DNA from: a virus
Reading direction: 5' to 3' (one strand)
DNA: 54,507 nt
IMG/VR virus record: IMGVR_UViG_3300045612_000538
Location: 1 to 54,507 of that record
Shown here piece after piece: positions 1 to 8,353 of the stretch (positions are counted from its first letter, which is position 1; each line of letters starts with the position of its first letter). A model generated the notes under the pieces. The model saw only the letters and a program-made list of their open reading frames with translations. It was not told the origin of the DNA and did no database searches. Position numbers and translations under genes: made by a program.

Positions 1-1626
1 CGGTAAAGGTTTGAAACCAGTACCGTCTTTTTCATTACTGTAAATTGATCCCGGATTAACGAAATATTTTATACCGTAATCTAGAGATCGTATTCTTAAA
101 GGTTTTTTATTTGAATCTAACTCTAATATTTCAAAATATTTTTCTGCTAATTCGTTTTCTAAAATTATTAAAGCCCATATTAAACCCATAACCCGGTCAT
201 CATGCAAATCTGCCCCGGGTTTAGCTGCCCACGTGCCATTGGGATAGCGCACAAAATCTCTTAACTCTTGTAATGTTTTTAGATCACGAATTTTTACAGA
301 ATTTAATTCATTAATCCAATAACGCATATTCATGACACCTTTGTATTTTGTATTTGTGTGAGCACTAATACCTACTTTCTTGAATTCAGATGTACCTGCT
401 TTCGTTCCGTACGATACAATATTTTCATATCCTAATGTGAACTTAAGTTGATCTACTACTTGTGCTCCACAATTATTTCTTTCGATCATGGCCAAAGGTG
501 ATCCCCAGTGTTTTAATACTTCATGAAGTTTAGAGGTAAAATTATAAGGTGAAGTATGCTTATCGTAATATACAGCTACCTGTTCTATGTTTTTTAAGTC
601 TGTTATATCGAAAATTTGTACTACGCTGGCAGCCTCTCCTACACCCTCACTAACATCAACTCCTGCTACATATATTAAATCCTGTTTAGGTTCTGACCAT
701 AGAAAATATTTACCTTCGTCGTAAACAAATTTTGGTTCTACACAATCAGTTTTTAGCTTATCGAATACAATATCATTAATTGAACTTTCACCTGATTGAA
801 AAAACACGTTACCATACTCTTGATCGAATGCCTCTTTACTGCCTATAGATCTTATAGTAAGCTCTTTCCATGATTCATCTCTGCCGGGAACTTCCCACCA
901 GTCTACTCGTTCAGGCTTCCAGCCGTTTTTCCCCTCCAAGGCTCCTGTATATATTTCGTGAAAAAGGTTTCCAGTACCGTTAGGCGTGCTTGCAATAAAA
1001 ATTTTTGATTTTTTAGAACTAGAAATTATAGGGTAAACTGATTTCCAGAATTCTTCTACTAAGTGATTATCAATAAAAGCTAGCTCATCAAGAATAACAC
1101 AATTTACGGATTCACCTCTACCAGCGTCGCTACTTGTAGTAGAAATACCAATGCTACTACCGTTGCCTAAAGTCATTGAAGTTTTACCATACTCAACTGT
1201 TCCAGGTTTTAAATAATTGGGAAGCTGTTCATATGCTATTCTAACTCTTTTAAAAATATTAATAGCTGTCTGTTCTTTATTTGCTACGATAAGCACTCTT
1301 TGATCTTCGTGAAAACAAGCCAACCAAAGAGCATATATGGTCATTAAAGTTGTTTTACCAATTTGACGAGATGCAAGTAAAATACAAAAACGGTTATCTC
1401 TTAAAGATCTAAGTACTCTTTTTTGACATGGAAATAGTTCTATCTTTATTTTACCTTGATCGAGATTTACTATATAAAAAAAGTTCTCTGCAAAATAAAG
1501 TATATTCTTTGTACATTTTCGTATATCCTTGATCCACTGAGGATTAGATGCATAATCAAACGTTGCGTCTGGTCGTGGTAAATTTGAATTTCCTAGATAA
1601 AATTGTTTTTCATTTTTTTGAAGCAT
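1..1626 (-). CDS. 17: Terminase large subunit gp17-like, 3' end cut by window
   Basis: This is the DNA-packaging motor ATPase and headful nuclease that docks on the portal. Reading the minus strand from an ATG at 1626 gives at least 542 residues. Walker A is SRQIGKTT with the lysine at residue 91, and Walker B is CVILDE (near 1080-1105). Further on, a nuclease-type acidic motif reads GVDVSEGVG, followed by MIERN and an HDD motif. T4 gp17 is 610 residues, so only a short C-terminal piece should be missing beyond base 1. It is divergent from the gene at 1645. I see no frameshift. The family call is firm; exact length is unknown. Confidence 0.95.
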   Translation of the reverse strand, partial: MLQKNEKQFYLGNSNLPRPDATFDYASNPQWIKDIRKCTKNILYFAENFFYIVNLDQGKIKIELFPCQKRVLRSLRDNRFCILLASRQIGKTTLMTIYALWLACFHEDQRVLIVANKEQTAINIFKRVRIAYEQLPNYLKPGTVEYGKTSMTLGNGSSIGISTTSSDAGRGESVNCVILDELAFIDNHLVEEFWKSVYPIISSSKKSKIFIASTPNGTGNLFHEIYTGALEGKNGWKPERVDWWEVPGRDESWKELTIRSIGSKEAFDQEYGNVFFQSGESSINDIVFDKLKTDCVEPKFVYDEGKYFLWSEPKQDLIYVAGVDVSEGVGEAASVVQIFDITDLKNIEQVAVYYDKHTSPYNFTSKLHEVLKHWGSPLAMIERNNCGAQVVDQLKFTLGYENIVSYGTKAGTSEFKKVGISAHTNTKYKGVMNMRYWINELNSVKIRDLKTLQELRDFVRYPNGTWAAKPGADLHDDRVMGLIWALIILENELAEKYFEILELDSNKKPLRIRSLDYGIKYFVNPGSIYSNEKDGTGFKPLP

Positions 1627-1631
1627 ATAGA

Positions 1632-1639
1632 TATAAATA
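1632..1639 (+). promoter_or_regulatory. T4-type late promoter box
   Basis: Exact TATAAATA, the T4 late (gp55) -10 element. Five bases separate it from the GTG at 1645. With T4 spacing the transcript would start on the G of that GTG, making a leaderless mRNA. Confidence 0.75.
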
Positions 1640-1644
1640 TTTAA

Positions 1645-2484
1645 GTGAATAACGCAAAGACACTAGTAGATATAGGGTTATTGTATGAAAAAACAGTATC
1701 TAAAAATAAGCTGTCTACATTTAAAAAGGCAGAAGATAAGAAATTAACCGATGCAAAAGCTGATCCTAAGGCTTTTATAAAAAATACGGGTCCGGAGAGT
1801 TCGCAGAATTTTGACAAAAATGCATTAGTAGACCCTGAGCATGATACTAAAGAAGATAATCACTTCGAGCCTAAAAAATATTCACAAAATTTAGAAAAAA
1901 CAGAAGTAAAAAGAATAAATAATTTTATGAATAATAAGTCTATTTTTGATAAGCTTTACGAGGAAGTTCTCGGCGGTGAGCCGACAGTTAAAGACGATAT
2001 GGCTGATGCGGAGGCATTAGATATAGATATTAATAAAGACGAAGAAGGCGGTGAAGTAAGCTTCACATTACCTCGCGATGTTGCTCAGCAACTTTGTGAT
2101 GTTCTTCATTCTGCTTTAGGTAGCGGAGAAGAAGATCATGGTGGTGAAGAAGATTTAGGCGGTGAATCAGAAGATCTCGGTGGTCTTAAGCCCAGCGAAG
2201 CAAATGAAGAAGCCGACGACGAGAAAGAAGAATGTGCTCATAAAGAAGCTACTGAAATGACAGAGCTTAAGCCTTCTGCTGGTGAATCGTTAACTAAGAA
2301 AGATAATAAAGTACATGGTACAGTTACTAACTTGGTTGCTAAAGGTCATGGTGATGGTAAGGTTACTGACAAAGTAGGTAATGACGGTAACTTGGCGGAT
2401 AGCAAAGGAAAATCGCTTACTGGTAAGAGCAATAAAGTTGCTGGTAAAGCATCCAATGTCGGGGCTTATATATATCAAAAGTAA
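1645..2484 (+). CDS. Acidic virion-type protein with CTS-like N-terminus
   Basis: 279 residues, function not recognised. The N-terminus (residues 1-20) is aliphatic/aromatic and ends in LLYEK, an LxE site like those cut by the T4 prohead protease. A second similar segment, IFDKLYEEVLGGE, follows near residue 100. Residues about 110-210 are very acidic with Gly-Gly repeats (DLGGE, DHGGE). The C-terminus carries repeated TKKDNKVHG/TGKSNKVAG-type units. The GTG start is chosen because it sits exactly at the +1 expected from the late box at 1632. The acidic middle and late promoter fit a prohead core or scaffold component, but this is inference only. A terminator follows at 2505. Confidence 0.75.
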   Translation: MNNAKTLVDIGLLYEKTVSKNKLSTFKKAEDKKLTDAKADPKAFIKNTGPESSQNFDKNALVDPEHDTKEDNHFEPKKYSQNLEKTEVKRINNFMNNKSIFDKLYEEVLGGEPTVKDDMADAEALDIDINKDEEGGEVSFTLPRDVAQQLCDVLHSALGSGEEDHGGEEDLGGESEDLGGLKPSEANEEADDEKEECAHKEATEMTELKPSAGESLTKKDNKVHGTVTNLVAKGHGDGKVTDKVGNDGNLADSKGKSLTGKSNKVAGKASNVGAYIYQK

Positions 2485-2504
2485 TATAATATAGATTATA
2501 AATG

Positions 2505-2536
2505 AAAGAGCCTGACGTAAGTTAGGCTCTTTTTTT
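2505..2536 (+). terminator. Rho-independent terminator
   Basis: Inverted repeat AAAGAGCCT/AGGCTCTTT around a short loop, running into a T tract. It lies 20 bases after the stop of the acidic virion gene, so it should end that transcript. Confidence 0.85.
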
Positions 2537-2550
2537 GCTTAAATATATTT

Positions 2551-2940
2551 GTGATGACTTTTCTTGAATTTATTAAAACTGGAGTAGAACATCGCCATAT
2601 GAAGGATGTTGTACCGGATCCTTCTTCTCATTCTCAATCTCCTGGAAAAACTGTTCCAGATTATGTTAGATCTAAAAAAACAAATTCTAAATTAGAAGCT
2701 ATTAAAAACATGGAAGTAGGCAGATCTGTTTATCTTACACCTTTAGATGTTAAAGAGATTGAAGGTTTGTTTCCTACAAAAGCAGATTTTGGAAAAGAAT
2801 ATTTTAGTAGTAATTTTAAATCAGAGATTAAAGATATAGGCAAGCCAAGTGAAAAAGACGGTACACGAATTATTCTTAGTTTCGATCAAACATCTAAAAG
2901 ATATAAATTAACAAAAATAAGGGGTGTTAAAAATGTCTAA
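2551..2940 (+). CDS. Small protein upstream of gp14, CTS-like N-terminus
   Basis: 129 residues, not recognised. The start is GTG at 2551 or ATG at 2554. The N-terminus MMTFLEFIKTGVEH matches the F-x-x-F/Y aromatic pattern of other putative head-packaged proteins in this window, and GVE could be the processing site. The remainder is mixed charged with no visible motif. An AT-rich late-like box (TTAAATAT) lies just upstream, directly after the terminator at 2505. Its stop overlaps the start of gp14, so the two are translationally coupled. Confidence 0.7.
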   Translation: MMTFLEFIKTGVEHRHMKDVVPDPSSHSQSPGKTVPDYVRSKKTNSKLEAIKNMEVGRSVYLTPLDVKEIEGLFPTKADFGKEYFSSNFKSEIKDIGKPSEKDGTRIILSFDQTSKRYKLTKIRGVKNV

Positions 2941-3652
2941 CGATTTTTATACAGGTATGAACGGTATACAGGTATACCCTGGTATAGATCCAGTTAATCA
3001 ATGTTTTAGTTTTACGGATAAAACACAAAACGAATGTGAAAGATTAATATATTCAAATTATTGGCAAGAGCAAATAAATTTATATGGGCAAAAAGTACTG
3101 TATTATGTTAATAGTTTTAATTTATCTGCTTCTGATAATTTATATGGAGAGCACCCTACACAAAAATACCAAGAACCTAAGTTTTTAAAAATAGCAGTTA
3201 ATTTAAATGAAAATGCTTTAATGCTTAGTAAATATGGCCTATTGTCAGAGGATGAAGTAACAGCATTTGTCCATATAACCTCTTTTTACACTGTGTTTGG
3301 CCGTTATTCAGAACCTAAATCAGGTGATTTATTCCAACTCTATGAATATGGATTAGATCGTCCAGGTGGTAGAAATGGGCGGTTTTATGAAATAACAGAG
3401 AGATTAGATCAAGATATTGCTCAAATTAATCCTCTTGCAGGTCACTATGTATGGTTGATAAAAGCTAAGAGATTTGAATATTCATTCGAACCAGGTCTAT
3501 CAGGAGGCGAGACAGTCAACGATCAGATTTTTGATGATACGAAAAATAATACGGTTTCAGGTGCTAATAAACCTTATGAATATAGTGATGATTCGCAAAA
3601 TATATTTGATTATTCAACAAAAAATTACGATAACGTTTACGGTGGGTACTAA
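2933..3652 (+). CDS. 14: Neck protein gp14-like
   Basis: Head-completion/neck protein that closes the filled head and receives the tail. 239 residues against 256 in T4. The visible family pattern is DNLYGEHPTQKY near residue 65, a KSGDLFQLYE segment in the middle, and FEITER-like (YEITER) then NPLAGHYVWLIKAKRFEYS toward the end. The ATG at 2933 is preferred over an upstream GTG at 2924 because AAGGGG lies about seven bases before it, a proper ribosome binding site that contrasts with the leaderless operon-first genes. It overlaps the preceding stop, and its 3' end overlaps the convergent gene by 4 bases. Confidence 0.8.
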   Translation: MSNDFYTGMNGIQVYPGIDPVNQCFSFTDKTQNECERLIYSNYWQEQINLYGQKVLYYVNSFNLSASDNLYGEHPTQKYQEPKFLKIAVNLNENALMLSKYGLLSEDEVTAFVHITSFYTVFGRYSEPKSGDLFQLYEYGLDRPGGRNGRFYEITERLDQDIAQINPLAGHYVWLIKAKRFEYSFEPGLSGGETVNDQIFDDTKNNTVSGANKPYEYSDDSQNIFDYSTKNYDNVYGGY

Positions 3653-3912
3653 GCTTGTATTAGTTCATTTCTAAAAGAAGCGATTAAAATATCTGCCTCT
3701 CGTGCACTGTTAAAGGACAGTTCTAATATTTTACCAGTATTTTCTCTTAACTTATAAACAAGTTTATCTTCTTCTTTTCTGATATTTATAATAACATAAT
3801 TACACCCTGCATTAAGTTGTCTTTCATAACGCGTACTAGAAGCGTTATTGCTGTCTAAAACAATATTTTTTTTTCTGCCTACTGTAAAATTGGTTCCGAC
3901 AATGTAGTGCAT
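3649..3912 (-). CDS. Hypothetical small protein
   Basis: 87 residues, not recognised. It appears to be mostly beta-strand with alternating hydrophobic residues (YVIINIRK, LVYKLREN) and a C-terminal helix. It is the last gene of a minus-strand run 5047-3649 whose members all overlap by 20-40 bases, suggesting one operon. Its end overlaps the convergent gp14 stop by 4 bases. Confidence 0.6.
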   Translation of the reverse strand: MHYIVGTNFTVGRKKNIVLDSNNASSTRYERQLNAGCNYVIINIRKEEDKLVYKLRENTGKILELSFNSAREADILIASFRNELIQA

Positions 3913-4205
3913 ATGTTATTACTTATTTCAACTGTAGGAAATGTCGCGGTATAAGTATTTTTTTCAAGATTCGATATCTCTTCAATCATAGTATCGAATC
4001 TTTCATCTATGTATTTTTGAAATGAAAGGGGTTTAATCCATTCACTAGTTTTTTCCATATCTTGTTTAAGTTGCTTAGCTTTCACTGTAATATGATCTAA
4101 AGCCTCTATAAGACATAACCATCGACTATACTCGTGTAAGGTTAAATTATATTCTTTATCGCTAGATTTAATTTGAATATATTTTTTTGAATGTTCCTGT
4201 TGCAT
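3879..4205 (-). CDS. Hypothetical helical protein
   Basis: 108 residues, not recognised. It is largely charged and helical, with a likely coiled-coil in the middle (ALDHITVKAKQLKQDMEKT) and no Cys/His cluster or catalytic motif. It overlaps both neighbours on the same strand (34 and 38 bases), which supports a translationally coupled cassette. Confidence 0.6.
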   Translation of the reverse strand: MQQEHSKKYIQIKSSDKEYNLTLHEYSRWLCLIEALDHITVKAKQLKQDMEKTSEWIKPLSFQKYIDERFDTMIEEISNLEKNTYTATFPTVEISNNICTTLSEPILQ

Positions 4206-4635
4206 ATCCTAATATTATAATAATAATTTCCTTAGGTTCAAGTATTACTTGTTTTTTTCCTAAAAAATCTAATAAATCACAAAAAACTTCTGATTGAGAA
4301 GAAAAAATTCTAAAATAATTCCTACAAAAATCGAGAATATCGTGTTTTTTTTCCTCTTCAATCGATGAATTTTTTACCTTATCTAAAATATAATCTAGTA
4401 AAAGGGATAAGGTATTTTTTATTAGATCTTTTGAATTTAAAATATCGCACTTGTAATAATAATAACTATTTTCTAAAAGCTTGTTAAGAACATTATCATT
4501 TAAATTTAGTCTTAAAAAATCGTAAATTTCTTTTGGATCTCTTTTTATTATTTCTGTAACCGGTACGAACGGGTCAGCTAATTTAGCGTCAATTAGAGAA
4601 TTTATTGAATTAGGCACGATCGCTTTCCGGAACAT
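4168..4635 (-). CDS. Hypothetical helical protein
   Basis: 155 residues, not recognised. It is rich in Leu/Ile/Asn/Lys and probably all-helical. Two hydrophobic stretches (LSLLLDYILDKV near residue 80 and EIIIIILGYATG near the C-terminus) are short and flanked by charge, so a membrane segment is possible but unclear. It is in a coupled run with the membrane protein at 4610-5047. Confidence 0.6.
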   Translation of the reverse strand: MFRKAIVPNSINSLIDAKLADPFVPVTEIIKRDPKEIYDFLRLNLNDNVLNKLLENSYYYYKCDILNSKDLIKNTLSLLLDYILDKVKNSSIEEEKKHDILDFCRNYFRIFSSQSEVFCDLLDFLGKKQVILEPKEIIIIILGYATGTFKKIYSN

Positions 4636-5047
4636 AACTATCTACTATAGTTTTTAATGCCTCTTTAGTATTATCTATAGGTTGTGTTGTAATAGCTGTA
4701 GACACATCTATGTAAACAGCTATTTCTTTTTTACACTCTTGACATAAGTATAAATTATCTGTGTTAAGACGAATGGGAACGAATGATTTAATTTTTTTAT
4801 AACAAGGGCATGTTACTTCTGAACCTTGATAAGAAAATTCCTTTATTCTTTCATTTTCTAGCTTTTTATTTTTAAGATTTACATAGATGGTCAGGATGTT
4901 GCTGTAGATATTAAAAATTAAAAACTGTAATGCTAGTCCCAAAAATAACCCTACCCAAAAATTAATACCAAGTTCATCACAAACAAATCCTGCTAGAACA
5001 GAAACAAAAATTAAAATAGTAGTCTGAATAAAAGGTCTCAAGTTCAC
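4610..5047 (-). CDS. Membrane protein with Cys2-Cys2 zinc ribbon
   Basis: 145 residues. Two hydrophobic segments at about residues 7-23 and 28-56 predict a membrane hairpin. They are followed by a charged linker, then CPC at about residue 80 and CQEC at about residue 102, spaced like a zinc ribbon. Topology would leave the ribbon on one face of the membrane. No known phage family is recognised. It heads the overlapping run of four minus-strand genes, so it may anchor its neighbours at the inner membrane; that is inference. Confidence 0.65.
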   Translation of the reverse strand: MNLRPFIQTTILIFVSVLAGFVCDELGINFWVGLFLGLALQFLIFNIYSNILTIYVNLKNKKLENERIKEFSYQGSEVTCPCYKKIKSFVPIRLNTDNLYLCQECKKEIAVYIDVSTAITTQPIDNTKEALKTIVDSYVPESDRA

Positions 5048-5071
5048 AATTATTTTATAAGAACAAAGAAA

Positions 5072-5446
5072 CTAATCAATAATTTTATCTAAGCCATTAC
5101 CAATATACTTAACTGTGTCTACTATAGCTCTCAGTTTTTGAATAGCATCTTGTACTTCATGCTTTGCTTTAGTATTTTCTGATACAAGAGGGAAATTTAA
5201 TGCAGTTTCAAAGAGCTGTAAAGCATTTGATGCATCTACATAAATTTGTCCTAAAGAATCTGTAACTGTTGTTAGTGGAAAAGGTAAATTCTTTCTTAAT
5301 TTAATTTGATTAGGAAATTGAGACATGGATTTGTTAAACAGGTCTTTAAGTGTAACTTGTTGTGCAGCAATTTCTCTTGCAGCCATACCTGTTGTCCATT
5401 TATTATAATATTCAATAGCATCCTCGAACATTAACTTTTTCTTCAC
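5072..5446 (-). CDS. Hypothetical protein from a late promoter
   Basis: 124 residues, not recognised, mostly helical. Its N-terminus, MFEDAIEYYNKW after a short KKKL leader, resembles the packaged-protein pattern. The start is GTG at 5446, two bases into the transcript expected from the late box at 5453-5460 on this strand. It is divergent from the gene at 5480, sharing a 33-base bidirectional late promoter region. Confidence 0.7.
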   Translation of the reverse strand: MKKKLMFEDAIEYYNKWTTGMAAREIAAQQVTLKDLFNKSMSQFPNQIKLRKNLPFPLTTVTDSLGQIYVDASNALQLFETALNFPLVSENTKAKHEVQDAIQKLRAIVDTVKYIGNGLDKIID

Positions 5447-5452
5447 TAAATA

Positions 5453-5460
5453 TATTTATT
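5453..5460 (-). promoter_or_regulatory. Late promoter box (minus strand)
   Basis: AATAAATA on the minus strand, six bases before the GTG at 5446. It is the minus half of a divergent late promoter pair with 5465-5472. Confidence 0.65.
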
Positions 5461-5464
5461 CGAG

Positions 5465-5472
5465 GATAAATA
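5465..5472 (+). promoter_or_regulatory. Late promoter box (plus strand)
   Basis: GATAAATA, seven bases before the ATG at 5480. Only four bases separate it from the opposing box, so two sigma gp55 holoenzymes could probably not occupy both sites at once. Confidence 0.65.
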
Positions 5473-5479
5473 ATAATGT

Positions 5480-5899
5480 ATGAGTAATATTTTTGAAAAA
5501 CGCTTTTTTAATATTCTAGAAGCAGACACTACAGTAATTCCTACTGATGTCGACAAAACACCAGAATCCGATAGAGAGGCTATGGCACAGACTTTAAAAT
5601 CAACAACTCCTGAGGATTTTGACGTAGAGGTACCACATGGTGGCGGTGAATTAGAAAGAGAAAAAGTACACCAAAAAGCTGAATTAACATCTTGGATAAG
5701 TGAAATAGATAAATTTATAGGTTATTTAAATGGTACAGATAATGGATCGGTTCAATCTAAACTACACGCTGCTAGATGTGATTCTGTATTTGAAGATGTA
5801 GCAAGAAGTGAAAAGAAAAAGATAGCTAGAATCGCTGCAGAGCTTAGTTCATTAAGCGAAGCATTTAAAGGTTATCTAATATCGATGACGTCTACTTAA
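5480..5899 (+). CDS. Virion-type protein with CTS-like N-terminus
   Basis: 139 residues, not recognised. The N-terminus MSNIFEKRFFNILEAD has the aromatic/amphipathic pattern and an ILE-A site suited to (L/I)xE cleavage. Residues 20-60 are acidic and probably disordered, and 65-139 look helical. The ATG at 5480 is used because an ATG four bases earlier hits a stop at once. A late box at 5465 drives it. It ends by overlapping the convergent primase stop by 8 bases. Confidence 0.75.
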   Translation: MSNIFEKRFFNILEADTTVIPTDVDKTPESDREAMAQTLKSTTPEDFDVEVPHGGGELEREKVHQKAELTSWISEIDKFIGYLNGTDNGSVQSKLHAARCDSVFEDVARSEKKKIARIAAELSSLSEAFKGYLISMTST

Positions 5900-6917
5900 T
5901 TTTAGTTAAAAGCAGCTTTGCTCTAATACCGCTCGCAATATTATCTAAAATAAATGGTGTATCTATTTCGTTTTTACCTAAATCAATACATAGTTCATTA
6001 ATATCTTTATAGTTTTTACCGTAATTTTCAGGCCATAAAAAAACCGTCTCATCATTTGAGATAAGCTTTTCAGTTTTCTTCCTACTAGCTTTATCAATCC
6101 ATTGACTATCTAAGACCCAAATTTTTTTCAACAAGTTAAACTCAAATAACTGTCTTTCTTGAAATAGTGAAAGGCTGGTTGACGAATCTTCTTGAATGCC
6201 AGCTACACCCACACCGTTTCTTATAAAAAAAGAATCAATAGGTCCTTCAAAAATAAATATATAATTTAAATCAACATCAATTTGATTTATATTAAACAAT
6301 GATTTTTCTCCCCTAACTTTACTCAAATATCTAGGTTTAAATTTTAAATCACTATCAAAAATAGCTCTAGACTGATAAAAAATTATATTGTTATTTTTAT
6401 CATAAAACGGAAGTATGATTCTATTTTTATGTACTTTATCGTTAAGAGAAATATAGAGTGCACCAGGACGGTTGATTGCTGTATCTAATCTACGATTCTT
6501 AATAATATCTAATGCTTTTCTAACTACTTTATTATCTTTAAAAAAGGAAATCTGCGACTTATCAAATAAGTTAATGCTGTCTGTAGGTAGAGATTCAACT
6601 TGCTTAATTGAAGGTTGTAATTCGTCTTTAATTTCAACAGGTATAATATCATAAGAAGAGGCCTCTTTTAAAATTTCTCCAATAGTTAAACCAGAAACTT
6701 CTTGTATCCATTTTACAGGAGAGCCATACCAACCACAATTATGACAACATATAATGTTTTTATTTAAAATATAATAGCAGCGACGTTTCTTTCCCCAAGA
6801 ATTACCTTCTCTGCACACAGGGCAACCAGCCTCATATGTTTGTAATAACTTTTTAAACCGCGGGTAACCAGCATACTGATAGTATTTTTGTACTATGTAC
6901 TCTTGAGGTATTTCCAC
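5892..6917 (-). CDS. 61: DNA primase gp61-like
   Basis: Makes RNA primers for lagging-strand synthesis with helicase gp41. 341 residues against 342 in T4. The N-terminal zinc-binding domain shows CPVC near residue 32 and CCHNCGWYG near residue 57. The TOPRIM core shows IFEGPIDSFF in the middle, followed by WVLDSQW as the metal-binding acidic motif. Both halves are intact, so it should be active. It lies far from gp41 (13120), unlike T4 where the two genes are close. Confidence 0.9.
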   Translation of the reverse strand: MEIPQEYIVQKYYQYAGYPRFKKLLQTYEAGCPVCREGNSWGKKRRCYYILNKNIICCHNCGWYGSPVKWIQEVSGLTIGEILKEASSYDIIPVEIKDELQPSIKQVESLPTDSINLFDKSQISFFKDNKVVRKALDIIKNRRLDTAINRPGALYISLNDKVHKNRIILPFYDKNNNIIFYQSRAIFDSDLKFKPRYLSKVRGEKSLFNINQIDVDLNYIFIFEGPIDSFFIRNGVGVAGIQEDSSTSLSLFQERQLFEFNLLKKIWVLDSQWIDKASRKKTEKLISNDETVFLWPENYGKNYKDINELCIDLGKNEIDTPFILDNIASGIRAKLLLTKIK

Positions 6918-6920
6918 AAT

Positions 6921-7187
6921 TTAAGGTTTTGGAATAGGTAAGGGTTCAGGTTCAGAAGAACCTGGCTTAGGGTCTGTGTCCGGTGTATGTATGTAGGGTT
7001 GATTATTAGTAGACTGTTTTATATCTTTTACAGACACTATACCTTTTCGAATAAAAGTACCGCTTGCAGGATCAATATACTCAGCTTCTACAACTTCTTT
7101 TCCGTTGCGAATATATGTTTTTAAACGAGGGGTAACCGGTTGACCTGATATGGGTGATGTAATTTTTCTAGGTTGTATAAAGTCCAT
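6921..7187 (-). CDS. Small beta-rich protein with Pro-rich tail
   Basis: 88 residues, not recognised. Residues 1-58 look like a compact beta domain (KTYIRNGKEVVEAEYIDP). The last 28 residues are a Pro/Glu/Ser-rich tail (PDTDPKPGSSEPEPLPIP) that is probably disordered. Its ATG is exactly at the +1 expected from TATAAATA at 7193-7200, so the mRNA should be leaderless. A late structural or packaged role is plausible but unproven. Confidence 0.7.
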   Translation of the reverse strand: MDFIQPRKITSPISGQPVTPRLKTYIRNGKEVVEAEYIDPASGTFIRKGIVSVKDIKQSTNNQPYIHTPDTDPKPGSSEPEPLPIPKP

Positions 7188-7192
7188 AAAAA

Positions 7193-7200
7193 TATTTATA
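7193..7200 (-). promoter_or_regulatory. Late promoter box, leaderless start
   Basis: TATAAATA on the minus strand, five bases before the ATG at 7187, so +1 equals the A of the ATG. The surrounding TATTTATAAATA is palindromic and also gives a plus-strand box at 7197-7204 with no gene behind it. Confidence 0.75.
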
Positions 7201-7213
7201 AATAAACTTTAAA

Positions 7214-7510
7214 TTACAATCCATTCTTTTTATATTGACGGAGGCAAATATCATATACTGATCTAGGCAATTTTTGTACAACATCAACTATACCGTTTTC
7301 GACACCAAAATAAAACTTTTCTTTAGGTATGTGTCTATTAATCATTTTTGGCATTGATAAAAACCCTGCGCTTTCTTTTAAATCTTTGCAATAAACCAGC
7401 AACTCTCCAAGATAAGTTCCTTTAATTACCGCATAAATGTATCTTGGTCTTGGGTGTATCTTAGAAAAGCTGCTCTTTAAGCGCTGTAATACATTTTTCA
7501 GATGAGTCAT
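7214..7510 (-). CDS. Hypothetical protein
   Basis: 98 residues, not recognised. It is basic at the N-terminus, then has alternating strands and helices (YIYAVIKGTYLGELLVYCKD) that suggest a small alpha/beta fold. It overlaps the end of the sugar reductase gene by 50 bases and is presumably co-transcribed with it. Confidence 0.55.
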   Translation of the reverse strand: MTHLKNVLQRLKSSFSKIHPRPRYIYAVIKGTYLGELLVYCKDLKESAGFLSMPKMINRHIPKEKFYFGVENGIVDVVQKLPRSVYDICLRQYKKNGL

Positions 7511-8336
7511 AAATGTCTGGTAACTCTAGTCCTATTTTAGATATTTTATCTGTTGATAGCAAGCAATTTGATCGATTTACCTTAAAATTTAATTCACTGT
7601 AATCTTTAAACTGCCATTTCAAATTTTGCATGCTATTTCTTTTTAAAATATCTACAACCGTTGACGCTTTGATACCACCCTTATTGGTGACATTGTAGAT
7701 ACCAGGCCTTATATATTGATAATTCAAAGATATAAATTTATAAATAAAAACACAAAGGTCCTCGACGCATGTACAGCTATTAGGCATGTCAATGAGTGTA
7801 TCGTAATTTAAGATTTTTATAAAATAATTTTTTCTGTTTATCTCACTCGTGAAGGGTATGCGAATTCGTAAAATGCTTGTGTTTACAAAGTTTGTTATTA
7901 ATTCAGCTGCATGTTTTGTTTTAGAATAAAAACTACTCTCAGTATCAAACAATCCAAAATTAGGTGTATCTGTCTCGCTATATTCTTTAAGATATCCGGT
8001 ATATATGCAACCGCTAGAAATGGTGATTAATGCAAAGTTGTGTTGAATACAAAAATAATTTAGCAGAGATTGTAGTTTAACGTTATATTCGAAACATATC
8101 TCTTTATTATCCTCACAGCTCTCTACGTTTGGATTACCGGTATAACCTGAGCAATTAATAATAGTAACGTGATTATTTTTTACTGTTGTATTGATGTATT
8201 CTTCTAATTTTTCTAAATTAAAATAGTCACATTCTTTCCTGGAAATATGGTAAACATCTAAATTTTCGTTGTGCAAAAACGAAAAAAGCTTGTTACCAAT
8301 AAATCCTTTACCTAGGATTATAATAGAGTCGCGCAC
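7461..8336 (-). CDS. RmlD-like NAD(P)-dependent sugar reductase/epimerase
   Basis: 291 residues, extended SDR fold. The Rossmann glycine motif is LGKGFIGNKL at residues 8-17. The active-site Ser/Thr region reads ISSGCIY and the catalytic pair is YSKTK (Y-x-x-x-K). C-terminal substrate-binding residues follow the dTDP-4-dehydrorhamnose reductase (RmlD) style. It likely makes or reduces a nucleotide sugar for glycans or virion decoration. Its sugar cannot be read from sequence. It is alone here, over 30 kb from the main glycan operon (40598-48006). Confidence 0.75.
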   Translation of the reverse strand: MRDSIIILGKGFIGNKLFSFLHNENLDVYHISRKECDYFNLEKLEEYINTTVKNNHVTIINCSGYTGNPNVESCEDNKEICFEYNVKLQSLLNYFCIQHNFALITISSGCIYTGYLKEYSETDTPNFGLFDTESSFYSKTKHAAELITNFVNTSILRIRIPFTSEINRKNYFIKILNYDTLIDMPNSCTCVEDLCVFIYKFISLNYQYIRPGIYNVTNKGGIKASTVVDILKRNSMQNLKWQFKDYSELNFKVNRSNCLLSTDKISKIGLELPDIYDSSEKCITALKEQLF

Positions 8337-8353
8337 AATAAAACTTATTAAAA

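Noticed and set aside
7197-7204. Exact plus-strand TATAAATA
   Set aside because: It is the mirror half of the palindrome TATTTATAAATA; no plus-strand gene follows.
7735-7750. TATAAATA-type box inside the sugar reductase gene
   Set aside because: It is intragenic on the plus strand with no downstream start codon of a real gene; it shows that isolated boxes occur by chance in this AT-rich DNA.
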